DNA of 64,000 nt from Haloterrigena salifodinae (GCF_003977755.1 NZ_RQWN01000002.1:248001-312000); one strand, 5' to 3'. Counted from the first letter of the stretch, positions 17,192 through 26,524 are shown. Notes: generated by a model not told the origin, from the letters alone. Made by a program: numbers and translations.

Positions 17192-18072
17192 GATCGAACC
17201 CCCTCGAACTTGTACCAACGAAGCAGACTCAGATTGAGCATGTACGTATTCATCAGGTCGGCCGCGAGTCCGACGAAGAGGACGATCCCGATCGACGAGA
17301 GCAACTCGACGCCGAACAGTCCCGCGGCGATGCCCATGACGAGCATCGCCGCCATCGACGTTACCGTCATCGTGATCCCGGTGCGCATCGCGCGGTGGGT
17401 GCTCTCGTAGAAGTCACCCTGGCGACGCAGGATGTGATTGTTCAACAGGATGTCGGAGTCGACCGAGTACCCGATCAACATCAGCAAGGCGGCGACGGTC
17501 CCCAGCGACAGCGAGATGTCGGCGACCGTCATGAACGCCAGCGGGATCACCAGGTCCGAAAACGCGGAGAGGACGATGGCGATCGACGGCACGAACGTCC
17601 GAAACAGCAGGAAGGTGATGACGCTCATCCCGACGAAGGCCACGGCGACGCCCAGCAGCGCCGTCCGCTGGGTCTGTTTCCCGAAGCTCCCCGACACCGT
17701 CGACTGGAGTTGGACGATGTCCGCGTCGCCGTCCTGCTCTAGGTTCTGCTCGGCCTGCTGGCTCAGCGACTCGAGGTCGGTCGAGGTGAACTGGATGACG
17801 TACTGGTTCTGGGAGTCGGGCGCGGAAACCGACTGAATCGACTCGGGTTCCTCGTCGAAGGCGTTCGCGATCTCTTCCTGGGAGGAGGTCGTCTGAATAG
17901 TCAGTTCGGAACCGCCGGCGAAGTCCATCCCCAGCGGCACCGGCGCGCCCGTCATGAGGAACGTGCCGGTGAGAACGAGCAATGCAACCGCGAGTACCGC
18001 AAGCGGCACCGCCGCGAGTTGGCGGTTGCTGTACCGGGTGTAGGAACGGTCCGGTACGTCGAAATACCCCAT
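17188..18072 (-). CDS. secF: Protein-export membrane protein SecF
   Basis: A 294-residue partner of SecD. The first helix (about 18-40) is followed by the motif PLGMDFAGGSELTIQT, a short extracellular domain, and five helices. These include SVDSDILLNNHILRRQGD, the matching signature to the SecD motif, and GIVLFVGLAADLMNTYMLN near the end. It is the first gene of the secFD unit and starts close to a divergent gene at 18194. Confidence 0.95.
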   Translation of the reverse strand: MGYFDVPDRSYTRYSNRQLAAVPLAVLAVALLVLTGTFLMTGAPVPLGMDFAGGSELTIQTTSSQEEIANAFDEEPESIQSVSAPDSQNQYVIQFTSTDLESLSQQAEQNLEQDGDADIVQLQSTVSGSFGKQTQRTALLGVAVAFVGMSVITFLLFRTFVPSIAIVLSAFSDLVIPLAFMTVADISLSLGTVAALLMLIGYSVDSDILLNNHILRRQGDFYESTHRAMRTGITMTVTSMAAMLVMGIAAGLFGVELLSSIGIVLFVGLAADLMNTYMLNLSLLRWYKFEGVRS

Positions 18073-18193
18073 ATACTTGACTACTGGCGAGCCCCTGAGG
18101 TAAGCCTTCTCAATTTATGTAGCATGTTTCGATTACATTGGGGGTGAGAAATACCGTAGGCTGAAGCCACTCGAGGCCCTTCGGTCGGGTATT

Positions 18194-18526
18194 ATGACCG
18201 AGTCCGACCAGCGGTCCGGAGTCACGGACGACCGGTCCGATCGCTCCGACGCGACCGGTGCCGAACGCATCGTGATCTCGTACCCGGCCGCCCTCTCGGC
18301 GGCTGGCCGCCGACAGCTCGAGAAGCAATCGTTTCGGTCGTACCTCCACAAAACCCACGACGAGGCCCGCGCGAGCGACGTCTGGGAGGAGTTCGTCGGC
18401 GTCGGCTGCGGGACCACGCGCGACGTGTCGCTGCGGATCGAACGCGTCGACGGTGGTGTCGAAATCACCGAGGAAACGACGATTAGCTACGCACCTCGCG
18501 ACGACGGCGAACTCGAGGAGGAGTGA
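18194..18526 (+). CDS. Conserved-looking haloarchaeal protein of unknown function
   Basis: A 110-residue soluble, acidic protein. The first 25 residues are disordered (Asp/Ser/Arg rich). The core reads IVISYPAALSAAGRRQLEKQSFRSYL and later VSLRIERVDGGVEITEETTISY, suggesting a small alpha/beta fold. It is divergent from secFD and convergent with the DUF5812 gene. No motif suggests a function. Confidence 0.65.
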   Translation: MTESDQRSGVTDDRSDRSDATGAERIVISYPAALSAAGRRQLEKQSFRSYLHKTHDEARASDVWEEFVGVGCGTTRDVSLRIERVDGGVEITEETTISYAPRDDGELEEE

Positions 18527-18577
18527 GACGTCCGTGATCGAACTACGCGAACCGAGAGTGAGATCCCAGCGAGCGCT

Positions 18578-19051
18578 TCAGTCTGGCAGGTACCGCACGC
18601 TCAACACGCCGTCGTCGGCCGACCGGCGGACCTCGACGCGGACCGCCTCGAGTCGGGCCGCCCGCGCGATGGTCTCCTCGTCCTCGAGGACGTCCTGGGC
18701 CGCCGACTCCACCTCGTCTTCGGGCACGCGAAAGACGTGGATCTCGCCGGTGCCGGCCCGCTCCTTCTGAATCAGGTCGCCGACGTCGGCGTCGTCGGCC
18801 AGTTCTTTTTCGTGTTGGGTCGGCGAGAGGTCGCTGTCGACCAGTTCGATCGACCGTCGGTCGGCGACGTCGACCACTTGCCAGGTAACCTCCAGGGGCG
18901 GCTCGGGGGCGACGGTCGCCTCGAGGACGTCGTGGATCTCGAGGCCGGGGTTCGAGCCGAGCGTGTGGACCTGGGCGGTCTCGACGTCGCGGATGACGGC
19001 CGACTCGCTCTCGGCGTGGGTGACGACGAACGTGCTCGTCTGTTCGGTCAT
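18578..19051 (-). CDS. DUF5812 family protein
   Basis: A 157-residue acidic protein. The N-terminal part (FVVTHAESESAVIRDVETAQV, VHTLGSNPGLEIHDVLEAT) and the core (EVTWQVVDVADRRSIELVDSDL) match the haloarchaeal DUF5812 pattern as I remember it. It is soluble, without signal or membrane segments. The function is unknown. Confidence 0.75.
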   Translation of the reverse strand: MTEQTSTFVVTHAESESAVIRDVETAQVHTLGSNPGLEIHDVLEATVAPEPPLEVTWQVVDVADRRSIELVDSDLSPTQHEKELADDADVGDLIQKERAGTGEIHVFRVPEDEVESAAQDVLEDEETIARAARLEAVRVEVRRSADDGVLSVRYLPD

Positions 19052-19149
19052 GAGCGGTCGTAGCGGGCGGATCGGTTTCCGGGTTTCGGCTTTCGATCGG
19101 AATCGGCGATGCGAAGGACTGTTCGCTACTCACACTGCTCGGACCGAGG

Positions 19150-19542
19150 ATGGCAATTCACTCGATTAATCAAAACCCAGATGCGTGTGAAAATGACGGG
19201 GTGTCAACCGTACTCGCGTCGAATTTCCGTCCGCATATGGGAGAGCTACGGAATCAACTGTTCGATGCGCTGTCGGACGAGCAACGGCGATGGATACTAT
19301 TCGCTCTCCTCGAGCGAGAGGGATCGATCAACGTCGACCCACCGTCTGACGGAGTCACCGATCAGTACAGTGCGGCGGTCAAGCGCCGGCACGTCCACCT
19401 CCCCAAACTGGCAGACTACGACTTCGTCGAGTGGCGTCGGCAGGCGAACACCGTTACGAGGGGGTCTCGGTTTACGGAGATCGAACCGATGTTGCGATTG
19501 GTGGCTGACAATCGAGAACTCCTGCCGGCCACGGTAAAATAG
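19150..19542 (+). CDS. DUF7344 domain protein (HTH-like), upstream of a response regulator
   Basis: A 130-residue protein. The core ELRNQLFDALSDEQRRWILFALLERE and YSAAVKRRHVHLPKLADYDFVEW is the DUF7344 pattern, a winged-helix-like haloarchaeal domain. An ATG at 19237 (MGELRNQLFD) would give a shorter form that begins at the domain itself. The extra 29 residues have weaker codon bias, so the true start is uncertain. The response-regulator gene starts 36 bp after its stop, so the two are probably cotranscribed. Confidence 0.75.
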   Translation: MAIHSINQNPDACENDGVSTVLASNFRPHMGELRNQLFDALSDEQRRWILFALLEREGSINVDPPSDGVTDQYSAAVKRRHVHLPKLADYDFVEWRRQANTVTRGSRFTEIEPMLRLVADNRELLPATVK

Positions 19543-19578
19543 TGGGACGATCTCTCCCGGAACACGATTCGAAATAAT

Positions 19579-20049
19579 ATGTCCCCGTTCACTAAACAGA
19601 GCAGTGCCGTCGAACCGATCGACGTTCTGTTCGTCGAAGACAACCCTCACGACGTTACTCTGCTGCGGGACGCGTTCGAGAGCGCGGTGACGAATCGCGA
19701 GACGAGACTGCACGTCGTCACCGATGGCAGCGACGCGATGTCATTTCTCTGCCGGTCGGTCGAGTCCGATACGGATTCACCGCCGAACTTCGTCCTTCTG
19801 GATCTGAACCTGCCATCCTACGACGGAACCGAAATCCTCGAGACGATCACCGACAACCCGCAGTTACGATGGCTTCCGATCGTCGTCCTCACCGGATCGG
19901 ACGATACGTACAATCTCGTGCGCTGTTACGAGGGAGACGCGAACGCGTGTCTGACTAAACCACCCGATCTGGAGGGATTTGTCTCGCTCGTCGAGACGAT
20001 AGACCGGTTCTGGCTCACCCAGGCGACGCTCCCACCGACGTCGATCTGA
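19579..20049 (+). CDS. Single-domain response regulator (Rcp1-like)
   Basis: A 156-residue receiver domain with no output domain. The acidic pocket is at VLFVEDNPHD (Asp21), the phosphate acceptor is Asp75 in FVLLDLNLPSYDG, the switch threonine is in IVVLTGSDD, and the conserved lysine is in CLTKPPDLEGF. The wide spacing before the acceptor and the motif LNLPSYDG fit the Rcp1-like group that partners phytochrome-like or PAS histidine kinases. No kinase lies nearby. The upstream DUF7344 protein could be its DNA-binding partner, which is inference. Confidence 0.88.
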   Translation: MSPFTKQSSAVEPIDVLFVEDNPHDVTLLRDAFESAVTNRETRLHVVTDGSDAMSFLCRSVESDTDSPPNFVLLDLNLPSYDGTEILETITDNPQLRWLPIVVLTGSDDTYNLVRCYEGDANACLTKPPDLEGFVSLVETIDRFWLTQATLPPTSI

Positions 20050-20111
20050 TCGGTTCACAGCGGAGGCACTGTGACGTCCGTGAGCGACAGTTCAGTTAAC
20101 TGATGGAAAAC

Positions 20112-20151
20112 GGCGGGACCCGAAGTGGTTGGGCCAGATCGGGTCCCCGCC
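20112..20151. repeat. Intergenic inverted repeat (stem-loop)
   Basis: GGCGGGACCCGA at 20112-20123 pairs with TCGGGTCCCCGCC at 20139-20151. The arms are perfect apart from one bulged base, around a 15-base loop. The element lies about 60 bp after the response-regulator stop and 170 bp before the TrmB-type gene. It could be an RNA hairpin ending the upstream transcript, or a binding site. Confidence 0.55.
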
Positions 20152-20321
20152 ACTGACACCTACCGAACGTGCACTCAAGTAGTTTGTGTGATAATCTGAG
20201 TGAACTGTATATTCCCTTCATCCTAGCACTGCAAAGATGACGGATTATTCACGAACGCGAATTCTTTTCCATCCGCGTATCGTATCCTGCGTGTTCGGAT
20301 ATCCGAATTCGTGGTTGGGCC

Positions 20322-21137
20322 ATGACACAGGACGAAACAACGGTAGAGGCGATCAGTATATTGCAGGATCTCGGCCTGCAAGAGTACGAAGCACGCTGCT
20401 TTATGGCGTTGAACAAACTTCCCAACGGAACCGCAAAGGAGATCCACGAAATCTCCGACGTCCCGCGGACGCGAGTCTATGACGCGATCCGCGTCCTCGA
20501 GACGCAGGGGCTGGTCGAAGTCCAGCACTCGAGCCCCCAGCGGTATCGCGCCGTCGGGATCAACGAGGCGACAGAGATCCTTCGACAAAAGTACAACAAC
20601 CGGATCGATACGCTCGAGACGTACCTCGAGGAGACGGACGTGGAGGAACCCGAGGACGACGATCATCTCCAGGAGATCTGGTCGTTGAGCGGCCACGAGG
20701 CGATCGAGTCGCGGACGATCGAACTGATCAGGAACGCCCAGTCGGAAATCGCGCTGCTCGTCGTCGACGACGACGTCCTCTCTGAGACGCTGTTCGACGG
20801 CATTCAGCAGGCGATTGAACGGCATCTCACCGTCGTCGTCGGCGGCCAAACTGCGGCGACGATGGCGACGCTGGAGTCTCGACTTCCCGAAACGCGCGTG
20901 TTCGAAACCGATATGGACTGGCTTACCGGGAACGAACTGGACGCCGAGGTCGCGATCAGCCGGATCCTGCTCGTCGACCGGGAGACGCTTCTGATCGGAA
21001 CCTACTACCCCGACGCCAACGATGGCGAGACGAGAGAGCAGGCCGTCTTCGCAAAGGGGCTACAGAACGGGGTCGTGGTGCTCCTGCGGAGACTCGTGAC
21101 AGCCGGCCTGTCCGGGATCGAGGACCCGGGAAGGTGA
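20322..21137 (+). CDS. TrmB-family transcriptional regulator
   Basis: A 271-residue protein. The N-terminal winged helix (ILQDLGLQEYEARCFMALNKL, IHEISDVPRTRVYDAIRVLE) is characteristic of the TrmB family. It is followed by a short coiled coil (YNNRIDTLETYLEE) and a phospholipase-D-like effector domain (EIWSLSGHEAIESRTIELIRNA and later RILLVDRETLLIGTYY). Members sense sugars or other metabolites and control transport or central carbon genes. Glucose-6-phosphate isomerase follows 51 bp downstream in the same direction. Confidence 0.88.
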   Translation: MTQDETTVEAISILQDLGLQEYEARCFMALNKLPNGTAKEIHEISDVPRTRVYDAIRVLETQGLVEVQHSSPQRYRAVGINEATEILRQKYNNRIDTLETYLEETDVEEPEDDDHLQEIWSLSGHEAIESRTIELIRNAQSEIALLVVDDDVLSETLFDGIQQAIERHLTVVVGGQTAATMATLESRLPETRVFETDMDWLTGNELDAEVAISRILLVDRETLLIGTYYPDANDGETREQAVFAKGLQNGVVVLLRRLVTAGLSGIEDPGR

Positions 21138-21188
21138 CGCTCGTTCGCTGACGGAACGCCTTTACCGCAGGCCGTCGCCTTCTCGCGT

Positions 21189-22490
21189 ATGAACGTCGAC
21201 ATCGGCAACGCGCTCGCGTCGGTCGCGTCGCCGGGCGCCTCGAGGGACTCCCTCGAGCGCCTGGATGAGCAGGTCGCGGACGCCCACGAACGCATCGTCG
21301 CGGGAATGGAACATTCGGAGCACGGCTACGAGGCCCTCAACCTCCCGGAGCGAACCGACCCGGACGAGATCCGGGCGGCCGTCGAGCCGGTCGCCGACGC
21401 CGAGGCACTGATCACCGTCGGTATCGGCGGCAGCGCGCTCGGCGCGGCGACGATCACGGACGCGCTCGCCGACGAGAGCGACACCGACGCCGTCTACCTC
21501 GACAACGTCGACCCCGCTTGGGTGTCGAACCACCTCGAGGGACTGCCCCTCGAGGAGACGGCGATCAACGTGGTCTCGCGGTCGGGAACGACGGCGGAGA
21601 CGCTGGCGAACTTCCTCGTCGTCCGTGACGTCTTCGAGGCTGCGGGCGTCGACTGGACCGAGCGGACGATCGTAACGACCGGCGAGTCCGGTCCGCTCCG
21701 GAACCTCGCGGACCGGAACGACCTCCCGTCGCTGAAGGTCCCCGACGGCGTTCCGGGCCGCTTCTCGGCGCTGTCGGCGGTCGGCATGGTCGCGGCGGCC
21801 GTCTGCGGCCACGATCTCGAGGCCTTACTCGAGGGCGCCGCCGCCGAGCGCGAGAGCCTGACCGGCTCGCTGTTCGACTGCCCGGCCTACGCCTACGGGG
21901 CGATGGCCTACGCGCTCGACCAGCGCGGCGCCGCCGTCAACGCCATGGTTCCCTACGCGGAGTCGCTCGAGACGTTCGCCGAGTGGTTCGCCCAGCTGTG
22001 GGCCGAGAGCCTCGGCAAGGACGACCTCGGGCAGACGCCGGCGCGGGCGCTCGGCGTAACCGACCAGCACTCGCAGTTGCAACTCTACCGGGCGGGCCCG
22101 CGGGACAAACTCGTCACCTTCGTCTCGCCGGGCGAGACCGACGACCGGTCGATCCCCGACACCGATGTCGACGAACTGGCGTACCTCGGCGACGCGACGC
22201 TCGGCGAACTGCTCGAGGCGGAGTTCGAGGCCACCGAGGCCAGCCTCGCGGCGGCCGGCCGGCCGAACGTCCGGCTCGAACTCGAGACCGTCGACGAGTA
22301 CGAACTCGGCGGCCTCCTCTACGGGATGGAGGCGGCCTGCGTCCTCGCGGGCGAACTGTACGGTGTCAACACGTTCGAACAGCCGGCCGTCGAGTGGGCC
22401 AAGAAGGCGACTCGCGGCCTGCTCGGCGGCGGAAACTTCGAGGAGGCCGACGCCGTCGCCGAGAAGACCGAGCTTCGTATCGAACGGTAG
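21189..22490 (+). CDS. pgi: Glucose-6-phosphate isomerase
   Basis: A 433-residue SIS-fold enzyme interconverting glucose 6-phosphate and fructose 6-phosphate. The sugar-phosphate site appears as VGIGGSALGAATI (about residues 79-91) and VSRSGTTAETLANFL. Other landmarks are LPSLKVPDGVPGRFSALSAVG and WAESLGKDD. The C-terminus GGGNFEEADAVAEKTELRIE completes the domain. It follows a TrmB-type regulator that could control it. Confidence 0.92.
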   Translation: MNVDIGNALASVASPGASRDSLERLDEQVADAHERIVAGMEHSEHGYEALNLPERTDPDEIRAAVEPVADAEALITVGIGGSALGAATITDALADESDTDAVYLDNVDPAWVSNHLEGLPLEETAINVVSRSGTTAETLANFLVVRDVFEAAGVDWTERTIVTTGESGPLRNLADRNDLPSLKVPDGVPGRFSALSAVGMVAAAVCGHDLEALLEGAAAERESLTGSLFDCPAYAYGAMAYALDQRGAAVNAMVPYAESLETFAEWFAQLWAESLGKDDLGQTPARALGVTDQHSQLQLYRAGPRDKLVTFVSPGETDDRSIPDTDVDELAYLGDATLGELLEAEFEATEASLAAAGRPNVRLELETVDEYELGGLLYGMEAACVLAGELYGVNTFEQPAVEWAKKATRGLLGGGNFEEADAVAEKTELRIER

Positions 22491-22556
22491 CCGGATTCAG
22501 TTCCGGACCCGACCGCGTTGCGGTGCGCCTATGGGTTCGCGCTCGAAGACGCACGT

Positions 22557-23681
22557 ATGAGCGATCTCACCCGGACCGCCGACGGCGACGGTGACGCCGG
22601 CTCGGCCGTGTCTGACGTCGTCCCGACCGTCGGAACCGTCCTCTCAGCCGTCGTTCTCGTCGCGCTCGTGTTGCCGGTCCGCCGCGGCGTCGACTCCCCC
22701 GCGGTCTGGCTTGCGGCGGTCGGCGCCCTCGTCGCCACGGGCGCGTTCGTCGGTCGCCGCCACGGCTTGCTCGAGCGGCGCGTCGCCGGGGCGGCCGCCG
22801 CCGGCGGGAGCCTCCTCGTCGTCGTCCTGTCGGGGTACGCGATCACCCAGGGCGTCCTGGGATCGGTCGTCGTCCCGGGCCTCGAGGGGGCGGTCTCGTC
22901 GCTGTTCGTCGCCCTGGTCGCCGCGATCGGCGCGGTCGGCGTCGGTATCGCCGACCGCGGCGGCGTCTCGGGGTCGGGCCTGTACCGCCGGCTCGCACGG
23001 ACGGTCGAGATGTGTATACTCGCCGTCGTCGGCCTGTTCAGCCTCTCGATCGCGACGGTGTTTCTCTCGCTGCCGGTGACCACCCTCGTCGGCGAACCCA
23101 CGCCGCTCCAGCAGTCGCTGGTCGAGTACCCCGCCTACGCGCTCGGCCTCGGCGGGATCGCGGCGGGCTACCTGGCTTACCGCGGTCACGATCGGTCGTT
23201 CATCGACCTCGAGCGACCGACGCTCCGGACGGTCGGCTGGATCGTCCTCGGTCTCGTCTTGCTCTTTGCCGTGAACATCGGAATCTCGCAGGTCATGACG
23301 GCGCTCGGCATCGACGCCTCGGACCACACCACCACCCAGCGGCTGGCCGAGAACCCCGAACTGGCGATGGTCGCCGTTCCGTCGATGCTCCTGTTCGTCG
23401 GGCCGTTTGAGGAGCTGTTCTACCGGAACGTAATCCAGAAGAGCCTCTACGAGCAGTTCTCCCGGGCCGGCGCCGTCCTCGTCGGGAGCCTCGTCTTCAT
23501 GATCGTCCACCTGTTCGCGTACGCGACCGCGGGACCGGGCGCGATGCTCGCGAGCCTCGCGCTGGTGTTCGCTCTCGGGTTGATCCTCGGGACGATCTAC
23601 GAACGGACGGACAACCTGCTGGTGCCCGCGCTGGTCCACGGCTGTTACAACGCGTTGCTGTTCGTCGAATATCTCGTGTGA
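22557..23681 (+). CDS. CPBP-family intramembrane metalloprotease
   Basis: A 374-residue integral membrane protein with about eight to ten helices. The Abi/CPBP (type II CAAX-like) active site is complete: GPFEELFYRNVIQ with the paired glutamates, SLVFMIVHLFAY with the first conserved histidine, and VPALVHGCYNALLF with the final His/Asn motif. The N-terminal half is an additional hydrophobic region with low similarity to anything I know. The ATG at 22557 is preferred over an earlier in-frame ATG at 22518 that adds a non-membrane stretch. The substrate is unknown. Confidence 0.85.
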   Translation: MSDLTRTADGDGDAGSAVSDVVPTVGTVLSAVVLVALVLPVRRGVDSPAVWLAAVGALVATGAFVGRRHGLLERRVAGAAAAGGSLLVVVLSGYAITQGVLGSVVVPGLEGAVSSLFVALVAAIGAVGVGIADRGGVSGSGLYRRLARTVEMCILAVVGLFSLSIATVFLSLPVTTLVGEPTPLQQSLVEYPAYALGLGGIAAGYLAYRGHDRSFIDLERPTLRTVGWIVLGLVLLFAVNIGISQVMTALGIDASDHTTTQRLAENPELAMVAVPSMLLFVGPFEELFYRNVIQKSLYEQFSRAGAVLVGSLVFMIVHLFAYATAGPGAMLASLALVFALGLILGTIYERTDNLLVPALVHGCYNALLFVEYLV

Positions 23682-23711
23682 GAAAACGGGGTACCGACGG
23701 CGAGAGCCGAA

Positions 23712-24170
23712 TTACGAGGGGTTCTTCCGCGCCAGCTCCGAGCCGCAGATCGGGCAGCGGTCCTTCTGTTCGTCGAACTCGCGACCGCAGCCCTGACACT
23801 GGTAGCGCCAGTGACGCTGTTCGTCGATGCCCTCGCGGGCGATCACTTCGACGTCGACGTTTAACTTCTCCGCGACGTTTTGCATCGCGTAGTCGTCGGT
23901 GACGAGCGTTCCGTCGAGTTCGAAACTCGCCGCGACGAGGCGAACGTCGGTTTCGGAGAGGACGTCGAGATCGCCCGATTCGCGGGCCGCGCGCTGGACT
24001 TTCTCGGTGGTGTCGTCGTTGGGAATGTGGATGTGCATCCCCGAGCCCTCCATCGCGTCGTAGCGATAGGCGCTCTCGTCCTCGAGTTCTTCGCGGACGA
24101 GGGGAATGGTTGCAGTCTGTTCTGTCGTGTGAAAGTCGTGGATAAACGCCGAGGAGTCGAGAACGTACAT
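23712..24170 (-). CDS. nob1: rRNA maturation endonuclease Nob1
   Basis: A 152-residue PIN-domain nuclease with a C-terminal zinc ribbon; in archaea Nob1 trims the 3' end of 16S rRNA. The PIN domain starts MYVLDSSAFIHDF with catalytic Asp5, and further acids appear in SETDVRLVAASFEL and LVTDDYAMQNVA. The zinc ribbon uses CQGC and CPIC. I chose the ATG at 24170 because it gives the standard start and follows the PRC-barrel stop by four bases, so the two form an operon. Confidence 0.9.
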   Translation of the reverse strand: MYVLDSSAFIHDFHTTEQTATIPLVREELEDESAYRYDAMEGSGMHIHIPNDDTTEKVQRAARESGDLDVLSETDVRLVAASFELDGTLVTDDYAMQNVAEKLNVDVEVIAREGIDEQRHWRYQCQGCGREFDEQKDRCPICGSELARKNPS

Positions 24171-24174
24171 ACCG

Positions 24175-24420
24175 TTAGCGCTGGACGACAATGTAGTCTT
24201 TGACCGCCTGAACGCGGTTGACGGGGACGAGGAATCGGCCCGCGTCGTCGACGTCGAAGTCGACCGTTCGCGGGGAGATTTCGTCGTCGGGATCGATAAC
24301 GAGGTCGTGGAGCTTGCCGGATTTGAGATCCATTGTGATGTTATAGAGCAATCCGAGCTCGGTGCCGTCGGAACCCATGACGGACTTCCCCGAGAGATTT
24401 TCAGCGAGTATATCGCTCAT
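24175..24420 (-). CDS. PRC-barrel domain protein
   Basis: Eighty-one residues making up one PRC barrel: MSDILAENLSGKSVMGSDGT, VIDPDDEISPRTVDFDVDD, ending RVQAVKDYIVVQR. Small free-standing PRC-barrel proteins are common in archaea, often near RNA-processing genes. This one is the first gene of a unit with nob1, which supports a role in ribosome or RNA maturation. It diverges from infB. Confidence 0.9.
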   Translation of the reverse strand: MSDILAENLSGKSVMGSDGTELGLLYNITMDLKSGKLHDLVIDPDDEISPRTVDFDVDDAGRFLVPVNRVQAVKDYIVVQR

Positions 24421-24724
24421 GCATACCCGTACTTACTAATCGGTATTAAAGTCCACGGGGTAGATAGCGAGGCGTCGTACCCGCCGTCGTCGCGTCGCTC
24501 GAGCGAGATCGCCGAACGGCGATTCGACTCGATTCGGACTCCCTCGAAGCGACACGGATCCGGTCCGATAGCAGCCGCTCGAGGGGCGGCCGATCGGCGT
24601 CGATCCGGACGGACTCAGTTTCGAGTCGAGCGACCAGTCAGACCGGCGAGAACAGCGCGGATGACGATGGGTTTAACTACCGCTCTACCGACCCCTTAGA
24701 TAAGACCTTCTCGGGTGGTTCACC
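24421..24724. other. Divergent promoter region between the PRC-barrel/nob1 unit and infB
   Basis: About 304 bases. Short AT-rich patches lie at about 24430-24450 (near the PRC-barrel start) and 24670-24680 (GGTTTAACTA, about 50 bp before infB). These are plausible TATA regions for the two directions. No coding frame, RNA gene or repeat is supported. Confidence 0.4.
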
Positions 24725-26524
24725 ATGTCGAATACGGATACGCACGACCCCACATCTCTCAGAACGCCGATCGTGGCCGTCCTCGGCCACGTCGATCACG
24801 GCAAGACCAGTCTCCTCGACAAAATACGCGGCTCCGCGGTAATCGAGGGCGAAGCGGGCGCCATCACTCAGCATATCGGCGCGACGGCGGTCCCGCTCGA
24901 CATCATTTCCTCGATCGCGGGCGACCTCGTCGACCCCGACGACTTCGACCTGCCCGGCCTGCTCTTTATCGACACGCCGGGCCACCACTCCTTTACGACG
25001 CTACGCTCGCGGGGCGGCGCGCTCGCTGACATCGCCATCCTCGTCGTCGACGTTAACGACGGTTTCCAGCCCCAGACGCTCGAGGCGCTGGACATCCTCA
25101 AGCGCTCCCAGACGCCCTTCATCGTCGCGGCGAACAAGATCGACACCGTCCCCGGCTGGGATCCCAACGAGGACACGCCGATCAACGACACCTACGAGTC
25201 CCAGTCCGAGCGCGTCCGCCAGCGACTCGACGAGAGCCTCTACGAGATCATCGGCAATCTGAGCGACGAGGGGTTCTCCGCCGACCTCTACTGGCGCGTT
25301 CAGAACTTCCAGCGCAACGTCGGCGTCGTCCCCGTCTCGGCGATGACTGGCGAGGGCGTCCCGGACCTGCTGACCGTGATGATGGGCCTCTCCCAGCGGT
25401 ACATGAAAGAGGAGATGGAAATCGACGTCTCCGGCCCCGGCGTCGGCACCGTCCTCGAGGTCAAAGAGGAGAAAGGGTTCGGGAAGACGGTCGACATCGT
25501 CCTCTACGACGGCACGATCAAGGAAGACGACACGATCGTCGTCGGCGGACAGAACGACCCGATCGTCACCGAGGTTCGCGCGCTGCTCCAGCCCCGTCCG
25601 CTCGCGGAGATCCGAACCGAGAGCCGCTTCGAGAACGTCGACGAGGTCGGCGCCGCGGCCGGGATCAAGGTCGCCGCGCCAGAACTTGGCGACGCGATGG
25701 CCGGCGCGCCCGTCCGGGTCGTCCGCGACCGGGACCTCGATGACGTCATCGAGGAAGTGCAGGCCGAACTCGCCTCGATCGCGGTCGACACCGCCGAAGA
25801 GGGCGTCGTCGTCAAGGCCGACACGCTGGGAAGCCTCGAGGCGATGGCCGACGCCTTGGACGAGGCGGAGGTGCCGATCGTCCGCGCGGAGGTCGGCGAC
25901 GTCGCGCCGCGTGACATCTCGGTCGCATCGACGGCCGAGGATCCGAAACAGCAGGTCATCCTCGGGTTCAACGTCGACGTCCTCTCAGACGCGGAACACC
26001 GCGCCGAGACCGACGACGTGACGATCTTCACCGACGAGGTCATCTACCAGCTTGTCGAGGAGTACGACGAGTACGTCGAGGGGATCGAACAGGCCCAGCA
26101 GGATACCATCCTCGAGAACATCTCGCGGCCCGCCCGGTTCCGCATCCTGCCGGACCACACGTTCCGCCAGAACGATCCCGCGGTCGTCGGTGTCGAGGTC
26201 AACTCCGGGACCGTCCAGAACAACGCCACCGTCGTGAAGTTCGAGGGCAACGAGCCCGAACGCGTCGGCCAGATCAAGGGCATCCAGGAGCAGGGCGAGG
26301 ACGTCGACGAAGCCCGGGCCGGCAACCGGGTCTCTGTCGCCATCGACGGCCCGACCGTCGGCCGCCAGATCGAGGAAGACGACGAGCTCTGGATCCAGAT
26401 CCCCGAGAAACACGCGAAGATCTTAGAGCAGGAGCTGACCGACGAGATCCCCGCTGACGAACTCGAGGCGCTGAACATGTACCTCGACAAGCAGCGCAGC
26501 CGGGATCCGTTCTGGGGCAAGTAG
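24725..26524 (+). CDS. infB: Translation initiation factor aIF5B (IF-2 homologue)
   Basis: A 599-residue GTPase that helps subunit joining and placing of initiator tRNA. The GTP site is complete: GHVDHGKTSL (about 21-30), DTPGHHSFTTLRSRGG and AANKIDTVPGW. Domain II and the helical C-terminal half follow to EALNMYLDKQRSRDPFWGK, the typical end of the archaeal protein. Some archaea carry an intein in this gene; none is present here. Confidence 0.95.
   Translation: MSNTDTHDPTSLRTPIVAVLGHVDHGKTSLLDKIRGSAVIEGEAGAITQHIGATAVPLDIISSIAGDLVDPDDFDLPGLLFIDTPGHHSFTTLRSRGGALADIAILVVDVNDGFQPQTLEALDILKRSQTPFIVAANKIDTVPGWDPNEDTPINDTYESQSERVRQRLDESLYEIIGNLSDEGFSADLYWRVQNFQRNVGVVPVSAMTGEGVPDLLTVMMGLSQRYMKEEMEIDVSGPGVGTVLEVKEEKGFGKTVDIVLYDGTIKEDDTIVVGGQNDPIVTEVRALLQPRPLAEIRTESRFENVDEVGAAAGIKVAAPELGDAMAGAPVRVVRDRDLDDVIEEVQAELASIAVDTAEEGVVVKADTLGSLEAMADALDEAEVPIVRAEVGDVAPRDISVASTAEDPKQQVILGFNVDVLSDAEHRAETDDVTIFTDEVIYQLVEEYDEYVEGIEQAQQDTILENISRPARFRILPDHTFRQNDPAVVGVEVNSGTVQNNATVVKFEGNEPERVGQIKGIQEQGEDVDEARAGNRVSVAIDGPTVGRQIEEDDELWIQIPEKHAKILEQELTDEIPADELEALNMYLDKQRSRDPFWGK

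Noticed and set aside
15794-17410. A 538-codon open frame on the plus strand opposite secD
   Set aside because: It is an antisense shadow of secD with no recognisable domain; secF-secD are fully supported and translationally coupled.
24725-26524. An intein in infB
   Set aside because: The protein aligns end to end with normal archaeal IF5B landmarks and has no insertion with splicing motifs.
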